The translations under genes were made by a program, and so were the position numbers. The notes under the pieces are model-generated. The model ran no database searches, was not told where the DNA came from, and saw nothing but the letters and a program-made list of their open reading frames with translations. From assembly GCA_016282555.1 (NCBI GenBank), contig JAEEKU010000108.1:1-13106 (forward strand): 13,106 nucleotides of DNA, in the 5' to 3' direction. Position 1 is the first letter of the stretch. Each line of letters opens with the position of its first letter. This DNA is from Methanomassiliicoccaceae archaeon (GTDB lineage Archaea; Thermoplasmatota; Thermoplasmata; Methanomassiliicoccales; Methanomethylophilaceae). This document shows, in pieces, positions 1 to 7,741 of this stretch.

Positions 1-605
1 GCCGTGCGGGCCCTCCCCAGTTCCAGGGGGAATACTTTCTCCCTTCTCTCTTTCCTCTGCGCGGGATCGAACATCGACAGGGTGTATCTGCTGTAATCGG
101 ATACCTGGAGAGTCTCTCCGCTGACCAGAATTACGGCCGGACCGATGAATCTTTCCAGATTCTGTTTGTATTTGTCCATAAGCTCCGAGTAGAAAGTGTC
201 CGGGGCGTTGCAGGTCATTATCAGGAGCACCGGTATCATCCGTTCGTTGCAGCTCATTCTCTCCGGATCGTACGTAAGGTACGGGAATAGCAGCCTTTCG
301 TAGAGAAGTCTGAATTCGGCGCAGAGATCTCCGAAATAGTTCGGCGCTCCGATTATGAGCCCGTCCGATTCCCTGATCGCATCCAGGACGGGTTTCAGGC
401 CGTCTTTGATTACGCACACTCCTCCGCGTCCGGGTCTTTTGCAGGCCATGCACGAAACGCATCCGGTGAATTTTTCCAGTTTGTACAGATCGAATCTGAT
501 TATTTCCGCGCCCTCCGACCGTGCGCCCTCCGCGGCTTTATCTACGAGCATATCGGTGTTCCATCCCTTTCTGGGGCTGGCGTTTATCGCGACTATTTTC
601 TTCAT
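1..605 (-). CDS. Iron-sulfur flavoprotein / flavodoxin-family NAD(P)H oxidoreductase, C-terminus cut by window edge
   Basis: The frame is open from an ATG at 605-603 to the window edge, giving 201 codons. The first residues, MKKIVAINASPRKGWNTDML, match the FMN phosphate-binding loop of the NADPH-dependent FMN reductase/iron-sulfur flavoprotein fold (usual form GSPRKNGNT). Residues 86-95 (GAPNYFGDLC) match the second flavin-contacting loop. Four cysteines at 49, 52, 55 and 64 (C-x2-C-x2-C-x8-C) sit where archaeal Isf proteins carry their compact 4Fe-4S motif; the last spacing is slightly longer than the usual 4-7. In methanogens such proteins pass electrons between ferredoxin and small acceptors. 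The physiological partner here is unknown. The gene is divergent from cbiF across 196 bases, so a role in reducing cobalt or corrinoid would be guesswork. A TATA-like AATAAAATA at 642-634 would place the transcript start about 6 bases before the ATG. Confidence 0.85.
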   Translation of the reverse strand, partial: MKKIVAINASPRKGWNTDMLVDKAAEGARSEGAEIIRFDLYKLEKFTGCVSCMACKRPGRGGVCVIKDGLKPVLDAIRESDGLIIGAPNYFGDLCAEFRLLYERLLFPYLTYDPERMSCNERMIPVLLIMTCNAPDTFYSELMDKYKQNLERFIGPAVILVSGETLQVSDYSRYTLSMFDPAQRKERREKVFPLELGRART

Positions 606-633
606 TCTTACCGCAGGAGAATGGTTTTGCGGG

Positions 634-642
634 TATTTTATT
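634..642 (-). promoter_or_regulatory. Candidate TATA box for the flavoprotein gene
   Basis: On the minus strand this reads AATAAAATA, about 30 bases upstream of the ATG at 605. An archaeal transcript start roughly 25 bases downstream would leave an almost leaderless mRNA. This rests on position and composition only. Confidence 0.35.
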
Positions 643-730
643 GCGTCTGATCGTTCCGTGAGAGTTTTCCGCGTGCCGGGAAGGGGTTCCGGAATCTGAA
701 ACGGACGTCCGGATGTATGGTACAGATAGT

Positions 731-739
731 GTTTTAATC
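731..739 (+). promoter_or_regulatory. Candidate TATA-like element for cbiFC
   Basis: GTTTTAATC is the most AT-rich stretch on the plus strand upstream of cbiF. It would direct a start near 757-762, giving a leader of about 40 bases before the ATG at 802. A 12-base perfect palindrome, GGCGCATGCGCC (755-766), covers the predicted start site, as an archaeal repressor operator would. A second, 10-base palindrome (CGGACGTCCG, 702-711) lies just upstream. No regulator can be named. Confidence 0.3.
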
Positions 740-801
740 AGTGAACCGCTACTCGGCGCATGCGCCCCGGGACGAATGCCGGCGGCGCTGGGTGTGTTTC
801 A

Positions 802-1557
802 ATGATATCGTTTATCGGTGCAGGACCCGGCGATCCTGAGCTTCTGACCATCAAAGGGAAGAAACTCATAGATTCCGCCGACGTAGTGATTTATGCTGGT
901 TCTCTGGTCAATCCGGCGGTTCTTGCCGGCTGCAAGGAGTCCGCCAAAATCTATAACAGCGCCCTCATGGATCTGGATGAGGTAATAGAGGTTATGAAGG
1001 ACGCCGAAGCTTCCGGGAAAAAATGCGTCCGCGTGCACACCGGGGATCCGGCGATATACGGCGCCCACAGGGAGCAGATGGACAGGCTGGACGAACTCGG
1101 GATAAAATACGAAGTCATTCCCGGAGTCAGCTCTTTCCTCGCTACGGCGGCCGTTCTGAACAAAGAGTATACTCTCCCCGGAAAAAGCCAGACCGTTATT
1201 CTCACGAGGATGGAGGGGAGAACCCCCATGCCCGAAAGGGAAAAGCTGGCGGATCTCGCGAAGCATCACGCGTCTATGATCATCTTCCTCTCGATCGGAT
1301 TCATGGACGAGATGGTCGCCCAGCTTACGGAAGGCGGTTATGAAAAGGAAACTCCGGTCGCCGTCGTGTACAAAGCCACCTGGCCTGATCAAAAGATTGT
1401 CAGAGGCACGCTTTCCGACATCGCCGCCAAAGTTAAGGAGGCCGGAATCAAAAAGACCGCTCTGACTGTGGTAGGGGATTTCCTCGGCGACGATCATGAC
1501 CTCTCCAAACTTTACGACAAGCATTTCACCACCGAATTCAGAAAAGCGAAGGAGTGA
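802..1557 (+). CDS. cbiF: Cobalt-precorrin-4 C11-methyltransferase
   Basis: A 251-residue SAM-dependent methyltransferase of the tetrapyrrole methylase family, normal length for CbiF/CobM. It methylates C-11 of the corrin ring in anaerobic cobalamin synthesis. Visible motifs are the N-terminal GAGPGDPELLT (6-16), the SAM-binding VHTGDPAIYG (78-87), YEVIPGVSSF (103-112), and the CbiF-typical RMEGRTPMPERE (136-147), which separates it from other ring methylases. The frame is open from an ATG at 760. The ATG at 802 is preferred because the family starts directly at the first beta strand (MISFIGAGPG) and GGTG at 791-794 gives a ribosome binding site 7 bases upstream. The stop codon overlaps the cbiC ribosome binding site, so the two genes are co-transcribed and probably translationally coupled. 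Confidence 0.94.
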   Translation: MISFIGAGPGDPELLTIKGKKLIDSADVVIYAGSLVNPAVLAGCKESAKIYNSALMDLDEVIEVMKDAEASGKKCVRVHTGDPAIYGAHREQMDRLDELGIKYEVIPGVSSFLATAAVLNKEYTLPGKSQTVILTRMEGRTPMPEREKLADLAKHHASMIIFLSIGFMDEMVAQLTEGGYEKETPVAVVYKATWPDQKIVRGTLSDIAAKVKEAGIKKTALTVVGDFLGDDHDLSKLYDKHFTTEFRKAKE

Positions 1558-1561
1558 TATC

Positions 1562-2191
1562 ATGGCGATCACCGTAGTCAAGCCCGACGAGATCGAAGCC
1601 AGAAGCATGGCCACAATCGTCTCCGAACTCAACGGAAGAACCTGGCCGGAACCTCAGTTCTCTATAGTGAAAAGATGCATCCACACTTCGGCGGATTTCG
1701 ATTATGCGGATAATCTCGTCTTTTCCGACGACGCCGCCTGTATCGGAGTCAGAGCTCTGAGGAACGGAGCCCACATCGTGACCGATACCAAAATGGCCGC
1801 GGCCGGAATTAACAAGAAGAAACTCGCGGAATACGGAGGGGAAGTCCATTGTTTTATCTCGGACGACGACGTCGCGGCGGAAGCCCGGGAGCGCGGATGC
1901 ACCCGCGCCGTCGTAGCGATGGAGAGAGGCGCGGAGATCGCCAAAGATCATCCGGTCATCTTCGCCATCGGCAACGCCCCGACGGCGCTGATAAGGGTGG
2001 CGGAACTGTTCGATTCCGGAAAGGTGTCGCCCGCTCTGGTCATCGGAGCCCCGGTCGGGTTCGTCAACGTCGTCGAATCCAAGGAGATCATAATGGAGCG
2101 CAGTCTTCCCTACATAGTTCCTAAAGGCAGGAAGGGCGGTTCCAACATCGCGGCCACGATCTGCAACGCGATGCTCTATTACAAAGGATAA
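1562..2191 (+). CDS. cbiC: Cobalt-precorrin-8X (precorrin-8X) methylmutase
   Basis: A 209-residue protein of the CbiC/CobH family, full length. It moves the methyl group from C-11 to C-12 of the corrin ring, giving (cobalt-)hydrogenobyrinate/cobyrinate, the step before side-chain amidation. The catalytic histidine is His41 in KRCIHTSADFDY (37-48). FAIGNAPTAL (134-143), IGAPVGFVNVVESKE (161-175) and GRKGGSNIAAT (189-199) are the conserved substrate-cavity segments. The start follows a strong GGAGTGAT (1550-1557) that contains the cbiF stop codon, with 4 bases between that stop and this ATG. It is the last gene of the cobalamin pair and is followed within 10 bases by a hairpin terminator. Other cobalamin genes are not in the window. 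Confidence 0.95.
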   Translation: MAITVVKPDEIEARSMATIVSELNGRTWPEPQFSIVKRCIHTSADFDYADNLVFSDDAACIGVRALRNGAHIVTDTKMAAAGINKKKLAEYGGEVHCFISDDDVAAEARERGCTRAVVAMERGAEIAKDHPVIFAIGNAPTALIRVAELFDSGKVSPALVIGAPVGFVNVVESKEIIMERSLPYIVPKGRKGGSNIAATICNAMLYYKG

Positions 2192-2200
2192 ACGGTTTTC

Positions 2201-2228
2201 GGGATCCGGATCCCCGGATCCCTTTTTT
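2201..2228 (+). terminator. Hairpin plus T-tract terminator after cbiC
   Basis: The arms GGGATCCGG (2201-2209) and CCGGATCCC (2214-2222) pair perfectly over 9 bases around the loop ATCC, and six T residues follow (2223-2228). The minus strand has no T-tract at the equivalent place, so termination should be directional, for cbiFC. It ends 7 bases before the stop codon of the convergent surface-protein gene. Confidence 0.8.
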
Positions 2229-2234
2229 GAATGC

Positions 2235-4859
2235 TCAGACGCAGTCCAGAATACCGTATCCGGTCTGCACTCCGAATACGATCTGGACTCCGCCGTATAC
2301 GGACGATCCGTACGCTTCGAAGGCGAGCGTCCCGTTTTCAACGGTTCCCTGGGTCTTCTGCACTCCGCCGAGGTAATAGTACACGTCGGCGGGCCCGTCC
2401 GGGGCTCCGGCGGCTTTCACAGTAATCCTGAACGGGAGTCCGCTGTCTATTCCGTCTCCCTTAATCGTGATCAGGATGCAGTCCGCGGGAACTCCGTGGT
2501 CGTTCATGCAGGCTTCGGAGACGGATTTCACGGTAGATCCGTTGGGATTTCCTTTGGAAACAGTCAGTTTCGTGTCTCCGGCGATTTTTCCGGAAACCGT
2601 CAGTCCCTTTCCGTTATCCAGAACGGACGTTCCGTTCTCGGTCCATCCGGCTTTCAGGGTTATGCCCTCCTCGAACATGTATATGGTATCTGACGTGTAC
2701 AGGACGTCTCCGTAGTACCATCCGTTGAACGAGTATCCGGATCTCACGACCTGGGGGAGATCGCCCAGAGGTCTGGTGTACACCGCCGTGTATTCGCCGG
2801 TAACGTCAGATCCTCCGTCGGAATCGAACGAGAGAACGCTGATTTTCAGCCATTTAGCGGCTAGGGAAGTATCGGCGTTTACGATCGATCTCATAGGAAC
2901 ATATTCGGTATCGCCGCTGAACCAGCCGCCGAACGCGTATCCCTCTCTTGCCGGTTCTCTGATATACGGGAGAATGCCGCCCTTGTAAGTCTTGACTGCG
3001 GATGTTTTCTCCCCGTTGCCCGGATCCGCGGTCACGATGACGCAGTCTTCGAATACTGGCGAGGCGGTCATATCTCCAGTTACGGCATCCAGGTACGGGA
3101 TCCACTGCTTTCCTCCTGACGTCCATCCGGTAAGGATTTTTCCGGCGGGAACGGGTATTTCCGGCAGAACGGCGCAGGCGCCTCTGGGAACGGTCACGGT
3201 TTTCTTCTCCTGGCCGAGATCCAGCGTGACTGTGGCGCAATGATCCGCGAGCTTATCGAAATTGGATACCTGTTTTCTCTGGGTTTCGGACATATCGTAG
3301 TATCTGGATACTATCCTCTGGAAATCGGCGTAGCTCGTATGGCCGTTTTCGGACATGGAGACGAATCTGTCTATAGCGGTTACGAGATCCGAGGGCGCGT
3401 ATCCGGATCCCGGGCCGTAGCAGAACAGGGTGGAGTCGTTTCTGATCAGCAGGTATCCACCCTCCGAGACGGAAAAGCTCTGGAACGCGAACTGCTCGGG
3501 AACGGGTCTGAACCGGGCGGCCGTCTCTGTTCCCTCCGTTTTCGAATCCTTGATCACGAAAACATCGGAATATCCGCTGGCGCTGTCCGCGGGCTCTCCC
3601 TGGTTCACATGGCCGTATTCTATGATGTAAATGTAAACCGCATATCCGTTGCTTTCGGAGGAATACGCGGTCGTGACGGACGCGGTGGACTTGGTTTTGA
3701 GATAATCCAGGCTTTTTCTGGTTTTCATGGTTCCGTCTTTCTCCAGATCCAGGATCCAGAACGGTTCGTCGGATCCCAGAACCTTTCCGCCCCCTCCTAT
3801 ATACAGGGTTCCGTTCCAGATAACCGGGACCGACTGGGTGCCTCCCCAGCTGCATCCGGATTCCCAGATTTTTTCGGAGGATCTCGCGAACCCGTCCTCG
3901 CCGACGGCGAAGGAATGTATCGAGAGATGCTCCGGCGTATTCTCGTCCGGATTCTCGATCGTGCGGTCGATCACTTTGTTCAAGGGGATGTACACTCTTC
4001 CCTCGTAAAACGCGGCTCCGGAAGAGGAGTATTCCCTGTCGAAGGAAACCGTGTCGATTATAGCTCCGGAATCGGCATCGATCATGTACGCGGTAGCGCC
4101 GAGAGTCTCGAATCCCCTCTGAACGATCACCAGGCGGTCTCCGAAGAACGCGGGAGACGCGTTGTACCATCCGTCGGCTTTGAGGATCCAGGCGGTGTCT
4201 GCAGTCTCGTCCTCTCTTGCCGGATCTATATCGTCGGCATAAATGCACGCGTAATCGCCGAGGTAGGTTCCGAAGAATACCTTTCCGTCGTAGTACACGA
4301 CCGGGCCCTGAACCTCTCCGCGGGAAACGGGTTCCGATACGAAGAGAGGCCTGAGAGTTTCCGAATCGAACGCTCTCAGCACCGTGTTCTGGTTTATCAG
4401 AGTGCATACGAACACTTTCCCGTCTCCGTATCCAATAGCCATGTTGTATACGGAAGACGAGGGGCACGAGGCTTTCGCGACGGTTTTTCCGGTGGCGAGT
4501 TCGGCGCAGTACAGGGACGAGTCGCTTCCTCTGTAATAGTAGCATTTATCCCCCACGCATATGGCCGAGCTCGGGGTTTTCCAGGTCATGCTTCCGGCAT
4601 CCACCGGATCGTTCACTTTCCACAGAAGTTTAATGTCTTTCTCCGCAACCGGAGTTACAGAGTCCGTGACTCCGAAACTGTTCATATCTCCGCCGAAATA
4701 CGCCCACTGGGAGGCCGTTCCGGAAACTGATCCGGAGAGGTCTGCCGGAGGCGGAGGTTCGGGTTTGTCATTGTCCGGATTGCTGCCTGAAAGCAGTATA
4801 ACTCCGGCGGCAGCCGCGATAAGAATCGCGATCGCCGCGACTATAATAATCGGCTTCAT
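2235..4859 (-). CDS. Anchored surface protein: PQQ-like beta-propeller with C-terminal InlB/Listeria-Bacteroides-type repeats
   Basis: An 874-residue protein. Residues 3-24 form one hydrophobic helix with no lipobox, followed by a Pro/Asp-rich linker (27-41) that should hold the rest outside the membrane. Residues 50-490 are rich in beta blades of the form GKVFFGTYL, GRVYIPLN, GTLYIGGGGKV, interspersed with DSETL- and DLEKDG-type turns, as in PQQ-like (quinoprotein/BamB-type) propellers. A short helical stretch (500-540) follows. Three divergent repeats come next (about 542-605, 606-670, 673-739), with the Listeria-Bacteroides signature GYAFGGWFSGD / GYSFNGWYYGD and ending in AAKW or KAGW. 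The final domain (741-874) is unrecognised. The fold suggests binding or adhesion rather than enzymatic PQQ use, since no quinoprotein active site is evident. GGGG lies 8-10 bases before the ATG. Function is unknown. Confidence 0.85.
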   Translation of the reverse strand: MKPIIIVAAIAILIAAAAGVILLSGSNPDNDKPEPPPPADLSGSVSGTASQWAYFGGDMNSFGVTDSVTPVAEKDIKLLWKVNDPVDAGSMTWKTPSSAICVGDKCYYYRGSDSSLYCAELATGKTVAKASCPSSSVYNMAIGYGDGKVFVCTLINQNTVLRAFDSETLRPLFVSEPVSRGEVQGPVVYYDGKVFFGTYLGDYACIYADDIDPAREDETADTAWILKADGWYNASPAFFGDRLVIVQRGFETLGATAYMIDADSGAIIDTVSFDREYSSSGAAFYEGRVYIPLNKVIDRTIENPDENTPEHLSIHSFAVGEDGFARSSEKIWESGCSWGGTQSVPVIWNGTLYIGGGGKVLGSDEPFWILDLEKDGTMKTRKSLDYLKTKSTASVTTAYSSESNGYAVYIYIIEYGHVNQGEPADSASGYSDVFVIKDSKTEGTETAARFRPVPEQFAFQSFSVSEGGYLLIRNDSTLFCYGPGSGYAPSDLVTAIDRFVSMSENGHTSYADFQRIVSRYYDMSETQRKQVSNFDKLADHCATVTLDLGQEKKTVTVPRGACAVLPEIPVPAGKILTGWTSGGKQWIPYLDAVTGDMTASPVFEDCVIVTADPGNGEKTSAVKTYKGGILPYIREPAREGYAFGGWFSGDTEYVPMRSIVNADTSLAAKWLKISVLSFDSDGGSDVTGEYTAVYTRPLGDLPQVVRSGYSFNGWYYGDVLYTSDTIYMFEEGITLKAGWTENGTSVLDNGKGLTVSGKIAGDTKLTVSKGNPNGSTVKSVSEACMNDHGVPADCILITIKGDGIDSGLPFRITVKAAGAPDGPADVYYYLGGVQKTQGTVENGTLAFEAYGSSVYGGVQIVFGVQTGYGILDCV

Positions 4860-4898
4860 AATGCGGTCCCCTTCTACGCCGGCACGGATGGACTTCTG

Positions 4899-4911
4899 GA
4901 TATATGATATT
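4899..4911 (-). promoter_or_regulatory. TATA box for the surface-protein gene
   Basis: On the minus strand the run ATATCATATATCC lies about 45 bases upstream of the ATG at 4859. A start 25 bases downstream of its centre (near 4878) gives a leader of about 19 bases, just long enough to hold the GAAGGGG ribosome binding site (4874-4868). Confidence 0.5.
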
Positions 4912-4953
4912 GTCCGGCGGTTCCGGGCCGGAGCCGGGGCTGATCGGGAAATG

Positions 4954-4959
4954 AAAAAA
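4954..4959 (-). terminator. Oligo-T terminator downstream of argH
   Basis: On the minus strand a CTCTTTTTTC run begins about 19 bases past the argH stop codon. Archaeal RNA polymerase can terminate at such T-tracts without a hairpin, and the next gene's TATA box follows about 45 bases further on. No clear stem was found in front of it. Confidence 0.4.
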
Positions 4960-4977
4960 GAGGTTTGATTAAGCCGT

Positions 4978-6420
4978 TTATTCTCTGAGTTTCTTCCAGC
5001 ATTCCTTTATGAAAAGGGATTCCTGGCGGATCTTCTCGTCTCTCTGCATCATCTGCTCTATGGCAAGGGACATCTGGACGTCGGTGGAGCCGGGAGAGGT
5101 TCCCCCGTAGGAGTTCCGTCTTTCCATGCATTTTTCCACGGGAAGGATGCCGTAGACGTCCGGACCGATCCTGTCCGAGAATGTTCTGAGCTCCTCCAGC
5201 TCCATATCCTCCAGATTCTTTCCGGTTTCGATGCTGCGCCTCACGGCGGCGCCTACGATTCCGTGCGCTTCCCTGAAGGGAATCCCTTTGGAGACGAGAT
5301 AATCCGCCAGATCCGTGGCGTTTATCTGTCCTTTTCTGGTCGCATCTTCCATTCTCTTCTTGTCGAACTTCGTGGTGGAGATCGCTCTGGCCATGATGTT
5401 CAGGCAGGAGATCACCGAGGAAAGGGATTCCATCACGGGTTTCTTGTCTTCCTGCAGATCGCGGTTGTAGGTGAGCGGGAGGCCTTTGGTGGTCATCATC
5501 ATGCTGACGAGTGCGCCGGCGGAGATTCCCGTTCTCCCTCTGATAAGCTCGGCGATGTCGGGATTCTTCTTCTGGGGCATTATGGACGATCCCGTGGTAT
5601 ACCTGTCGTCCATTTCCGCGAATCCGAACTCCTGGGACGACCAGATCACCAGCTCCTCCGACAGAGAGGACAGGTGGATGGCGGTCTGCGCCGCGCAATA
5701 TGCGATTTCGGTAACGAAGTCCCTGTCGCTGACGGTATCCATGGAATTTTCAGTAGGCTCTCTGAATCCGAGGGCATCAGACGTCATGCGCCTGTCCACG
5801 GGATACGTGGTGCCGGCCAGCGCCGCCGCGCCCAGGGGGCATTTGTTCATCCTTTCGAAAGCGTCCAGAAATCTGTCCGCATCGCGGGAGAATCTGAAAG
5901 CGTGGGCGAGCATGTGCTGCGCCAGCGAAACCGGCTGGGCGTGCTGCATGTGGGTGAATCCCGGCATCAGCGTGTTACCGTTGTCCGCGGCGATGTCCAC
6001 CAGGCACTTTATAAGACCGTCGAGCTTGTCCGCGGCCAGAAGTATCCTGTCCCTGAGGTACATTTTGAAATCTGTCGCGACCTGATCGTTGCGGCTTCTG
6101 CCTGTGTGCAGCCTGCCCCCGGCGGGGCCGATCCTGGAGGTCAGAGTGAACTCTATGTTCGTATGGATGTCTTCCAGAGAGTAGTCGGGAGCGTATCTGT
6201 TCTCTTCGATCTCCGACAGGATCTCTTTGAGACCGCCGGTTATCGCATCGCAGTCCTCTTCCGGGAGGATCCCGCATTTTTTCAGCATTTTCACATGAGC
6301 CAGCGATCCGAGGACGTCGTAAAACGCCAGCTGCGAGTCGACATCCAGAGACGAAGTGAAATCCAGAGTCGAATCGTCCATTCCGGATTCGAATCTTCCT
6401 GACCAGAGCGCCTGCTGCAA
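4978..6420 (-). CDS. argH: Argininosuccinate lyase
   Basis: A 480-residue member of the fumarase/aspartase superfamily that splits argininosuccinate into arginine and fumarate in the cytoplasm. The conserved segments are in order: ALWSGRF at 4-10, SSLDVDSQLAFYD (23-35), HTGRSRNDQ (105-113), the active-site FTHMQHAQPVS (155-165) and the mobile-loop lyase signature GSSIMPQKKNPD (277-288). The start is TTG at 6420-6418. There is no in-frame ATG or GTG between it and the argG stop, and the family's N-terminus begins just at this point. AAGTGATC, resembling the GGAGGTGATC consensus, lies immediately upstream and overlaps the argG stop. The gap to argG is 4 bases, so the two are one operon and probably coupled. 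Confidence 0.96.
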   Translation of the reverse strand: MQQALWSGRFESGMDDSTLDFTSSLDVDSQLAFYDVLGSLAHVKMLKKCGILPEEDCDAITGGLKEILSEIEENRYAPDYSLEDIHTNIEFTLTSRIGPAGGRLHTGRSRNDQVATDFKMYLRDRILLAADKLDGLIKCLVDIAADNGNTLMPGFTHMQHAQPVSLAQHMLAHAFRFSRDADRFLDAFERMNKCPLGAAALAGTTYPVDRRMTSDALGFREPTENSMDTVSDRDFVTEIAYCAAQTAIHLSSLSEELVIWSSQEFGFAEMDDRYTTGSSIMPQKKNPDIAELIRGRTGISAGALVSMMMTTKGLPLTYNRDLQEDKKPVMESLSSVISCLNIMARAISTTKFDKKRMEDATRKGQINATDLADYLVSKGIPFREAHGIVGAAVRRSIETGKNLEDMELEELRTFSDRIGPDVYGILPVEKCMERRNSYGGTSPGSTDVQMSLAIEQMMQRDEKIRQESLFIKECWKKLRE

Positions 6421-6424
6421 ATGA

Positions 6425-7639
6425 TCACTTCTTTCCGGAATGGGCTCTCGCGGCGGTTCTTCCCGGAAGTCCCCATACGTAGCTGAATCCGGTGGCGGAC
6501 TTGTGATCGAAGCTGTCTCCCTCCGCGTATGTGCTGAGTCCGGTATCGTACATGGAATAGGGCGATTTTCTTCCCACGACGGCAGCCGTTCCCTTGTACA
6601 GTTTTACCCTGACGGTTCCCGTGACGAATTCCTGCGTCTTGTCGATGAAAGCCTGGATAGGTTCGATGAGCCCTCCGAACCAGAGTCCGTCGTATACGAG
6701 CTGGCAGTATTTCTGCTCTATTCCGCGCTTGAATTCGATCGTATCGCGGGGAAGAGTCATCGCTTCGAGAGCTTTGTGGGCGGTTATGAGCGTAACCGCG
6801 GCGGGGCATTCGTAGGTTTCGCGGCTCTTGATTCCGACGAGACGGTCCTCCACGTGGTCTATTCTGCCCACTCCGTGGCTTCCTGCGATTTTGTCGAGCT
6901 CTCTTATGAGATCGGCTCCCTTCATTTTCACTCCGTCGAGGCATACGGGAATTCCTTTTCTGAATCCGATCTCTATGTATCTGGGAGTGTCGGGGGCCTT
7001 TTCCGGATCCGTGGTGTTCTCCCAGACGTCGGCCGGGGGCTCCTCCCAGGGATCTTCGAGTATTCCGCATTCGCAGGAGCTTCCCCAGAGGTTCTCGTCT
7101 CTGGAGTAGGGGCTCTCTTTCTTCACTATTATTTCAATGCCGTGCTCTTTTGCGTATTCGATCTCCTTCTCTCTCGTGGTTACCCATTCCCTCATCGGAG
7201 CGATTATTTTCAGCTCCGGGTTCTGGGAGACGATTCCCACGTCGAATCTCACTTGATCGTTTCCTTTCGCGGTGCATCCGTGGGCGATGTATTTCGCGCC
7301 TTCCCTGTTGGCTACTTCCACCAGTTTTTTGGCGATGAGGGGTCTCGCGATGGAGGTGCTGAGGGGATACACGTCCTGGTAGAGCGCGTTTGCTTTGAGC
7401 GAGGGCCAGACGTAATCCGAGACGAACTCGTCCGTGGCGTCTATGAAATCGGATTTTATCGCGCCGTTTCTTAACGCGCGGGCGACGATGTCGTCTTTGC
7501 TGGGGGGCTGTCCGACATTGATCGCGATAGCGATAACGTCGAGGTTGTACTGCTCCTGCAGCCAGCGGATTGCCACCGAGGTGTCCAGTCCGCCGGAGTA
7601 GGCCAGAACCACTTTGTCTCTTCCTTTGTCACCGGTCAT
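6425..7639 (-). CDS. argG: Argininosuccinate synthase
   Basis: A 404-residue enzyme that joins citrulline and aspartate with ATP to form argininosuccinate. The ATP-binding PP-loop AYSGGLDTS is at 13-21. HGCTAKGNDQVRFD (120-133) and LWGSSCECGILEDPWEEPP (about 185-202) are the citrulline/aspartate-site segments of the family. The frame is open further upstream, to an ATG at 7714. The ATG at 7639 is preferred because the P-loop then begins at the usual distance from the N-terminus, and because a TATA box (7668-7677) lies inside the would-be extension, predicting a transcript start near 7646. argG is the first gene of argGH. Citrulline supply (argF, carbamoyl phosphate) is not encoded in the window. 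Confidence 0.96.
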   Translation of the reverse strand: MTGDKGRDKVVLAYSGGLDTSVAIRWLQEQYNLDVIAIAINVGQPPSKDDIVARALRNGAIKSDFIDATDEFVSDYVWPSLKANALYQDVYPLSTSIARPLIAKKLVEVANREGAKYIAHGCTAKGNDQVRFDVGIVSQNPELKIIAPMREWVTTREKEIEYAKEHGIEIIVKKESPYSRDENLWGSSCECGILEDPWEEPPADVWENTTDPEKAPDTPRYIEIGFRKGIPVCLDGVKMKGADLIRELDKIAGSHGVGRIDHVEDRLVGIKSRETYECPAAVTLITAHKALEAMTLPRDTIEFKRGIEQKYCQLVYDGLWFGGLIEPIQAFIDKTQEFVTGTVRVKLYKGTAAVVGRKSPYSMYDTGLSTYAEGDSFDHKSATGFSYVWGLPGRTAARAHSGKK

Positions 7640-7667
7640 AATATCGCCCGGCGCATCCCATTTTTTA

Positions 7668-7677
7668 GATATATTTT
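7668..7677 (-). promoter_or_regulatory. TATA box for argGH
   Basis: On the minus strand AAAATATATC is a good match to the methanogen TATA consensus. It lies about 30 bases upstream of the argG ATG, predicting a leader of only about 7 bases. It separates argGH from the transporter operon upstream, although both lie on the same strand. Confidence 0.6.
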
Positions 7678-7741
7678 CATCGCAGTGCGGCGGCCGGCAT
7701 TTCGTGCCGAACAAGAGTCCGGGGGAGAACGCGCGAGACAG

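Noticed and set aside
1538..2341. A 267-codon minus-strand frame across cbiC and the terminator
   Set aside because: It crosses the hairpin terminator and lies opposite a complete CbiC. Its composition is shadow-like.
3240..4730. A 496-codon open frame on the plus strand opposite the surface-protein gene
   Set aside because: It is antisense to a clear propeller gene, has no family resemblance or ribosome binding site, and its Gly/Arg/Val-rich composition is what the complementary strand of this codon usage produces.
5263..6402. A 379-codon plus-strand frame opposite argH
   Set aside because: ArgH motifs on the minus strand are unmistakable. The plus-strand frame is rich in Arg/Gly/His and Val and looks like an antisense shadow.
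6440..7474. A 344-codon plus-strand frame opposite argG
   Set aside because: It is fully antisense to conserved ArgG sequence, with no recognisable domain.
7640..7741. Search for a terminator after the transporter operon
   Set aside because: No hairpin with a T-tract was found in these 102 bases; only the argG promoter is supportable. Partial read-through into argGH cannot be excluded.
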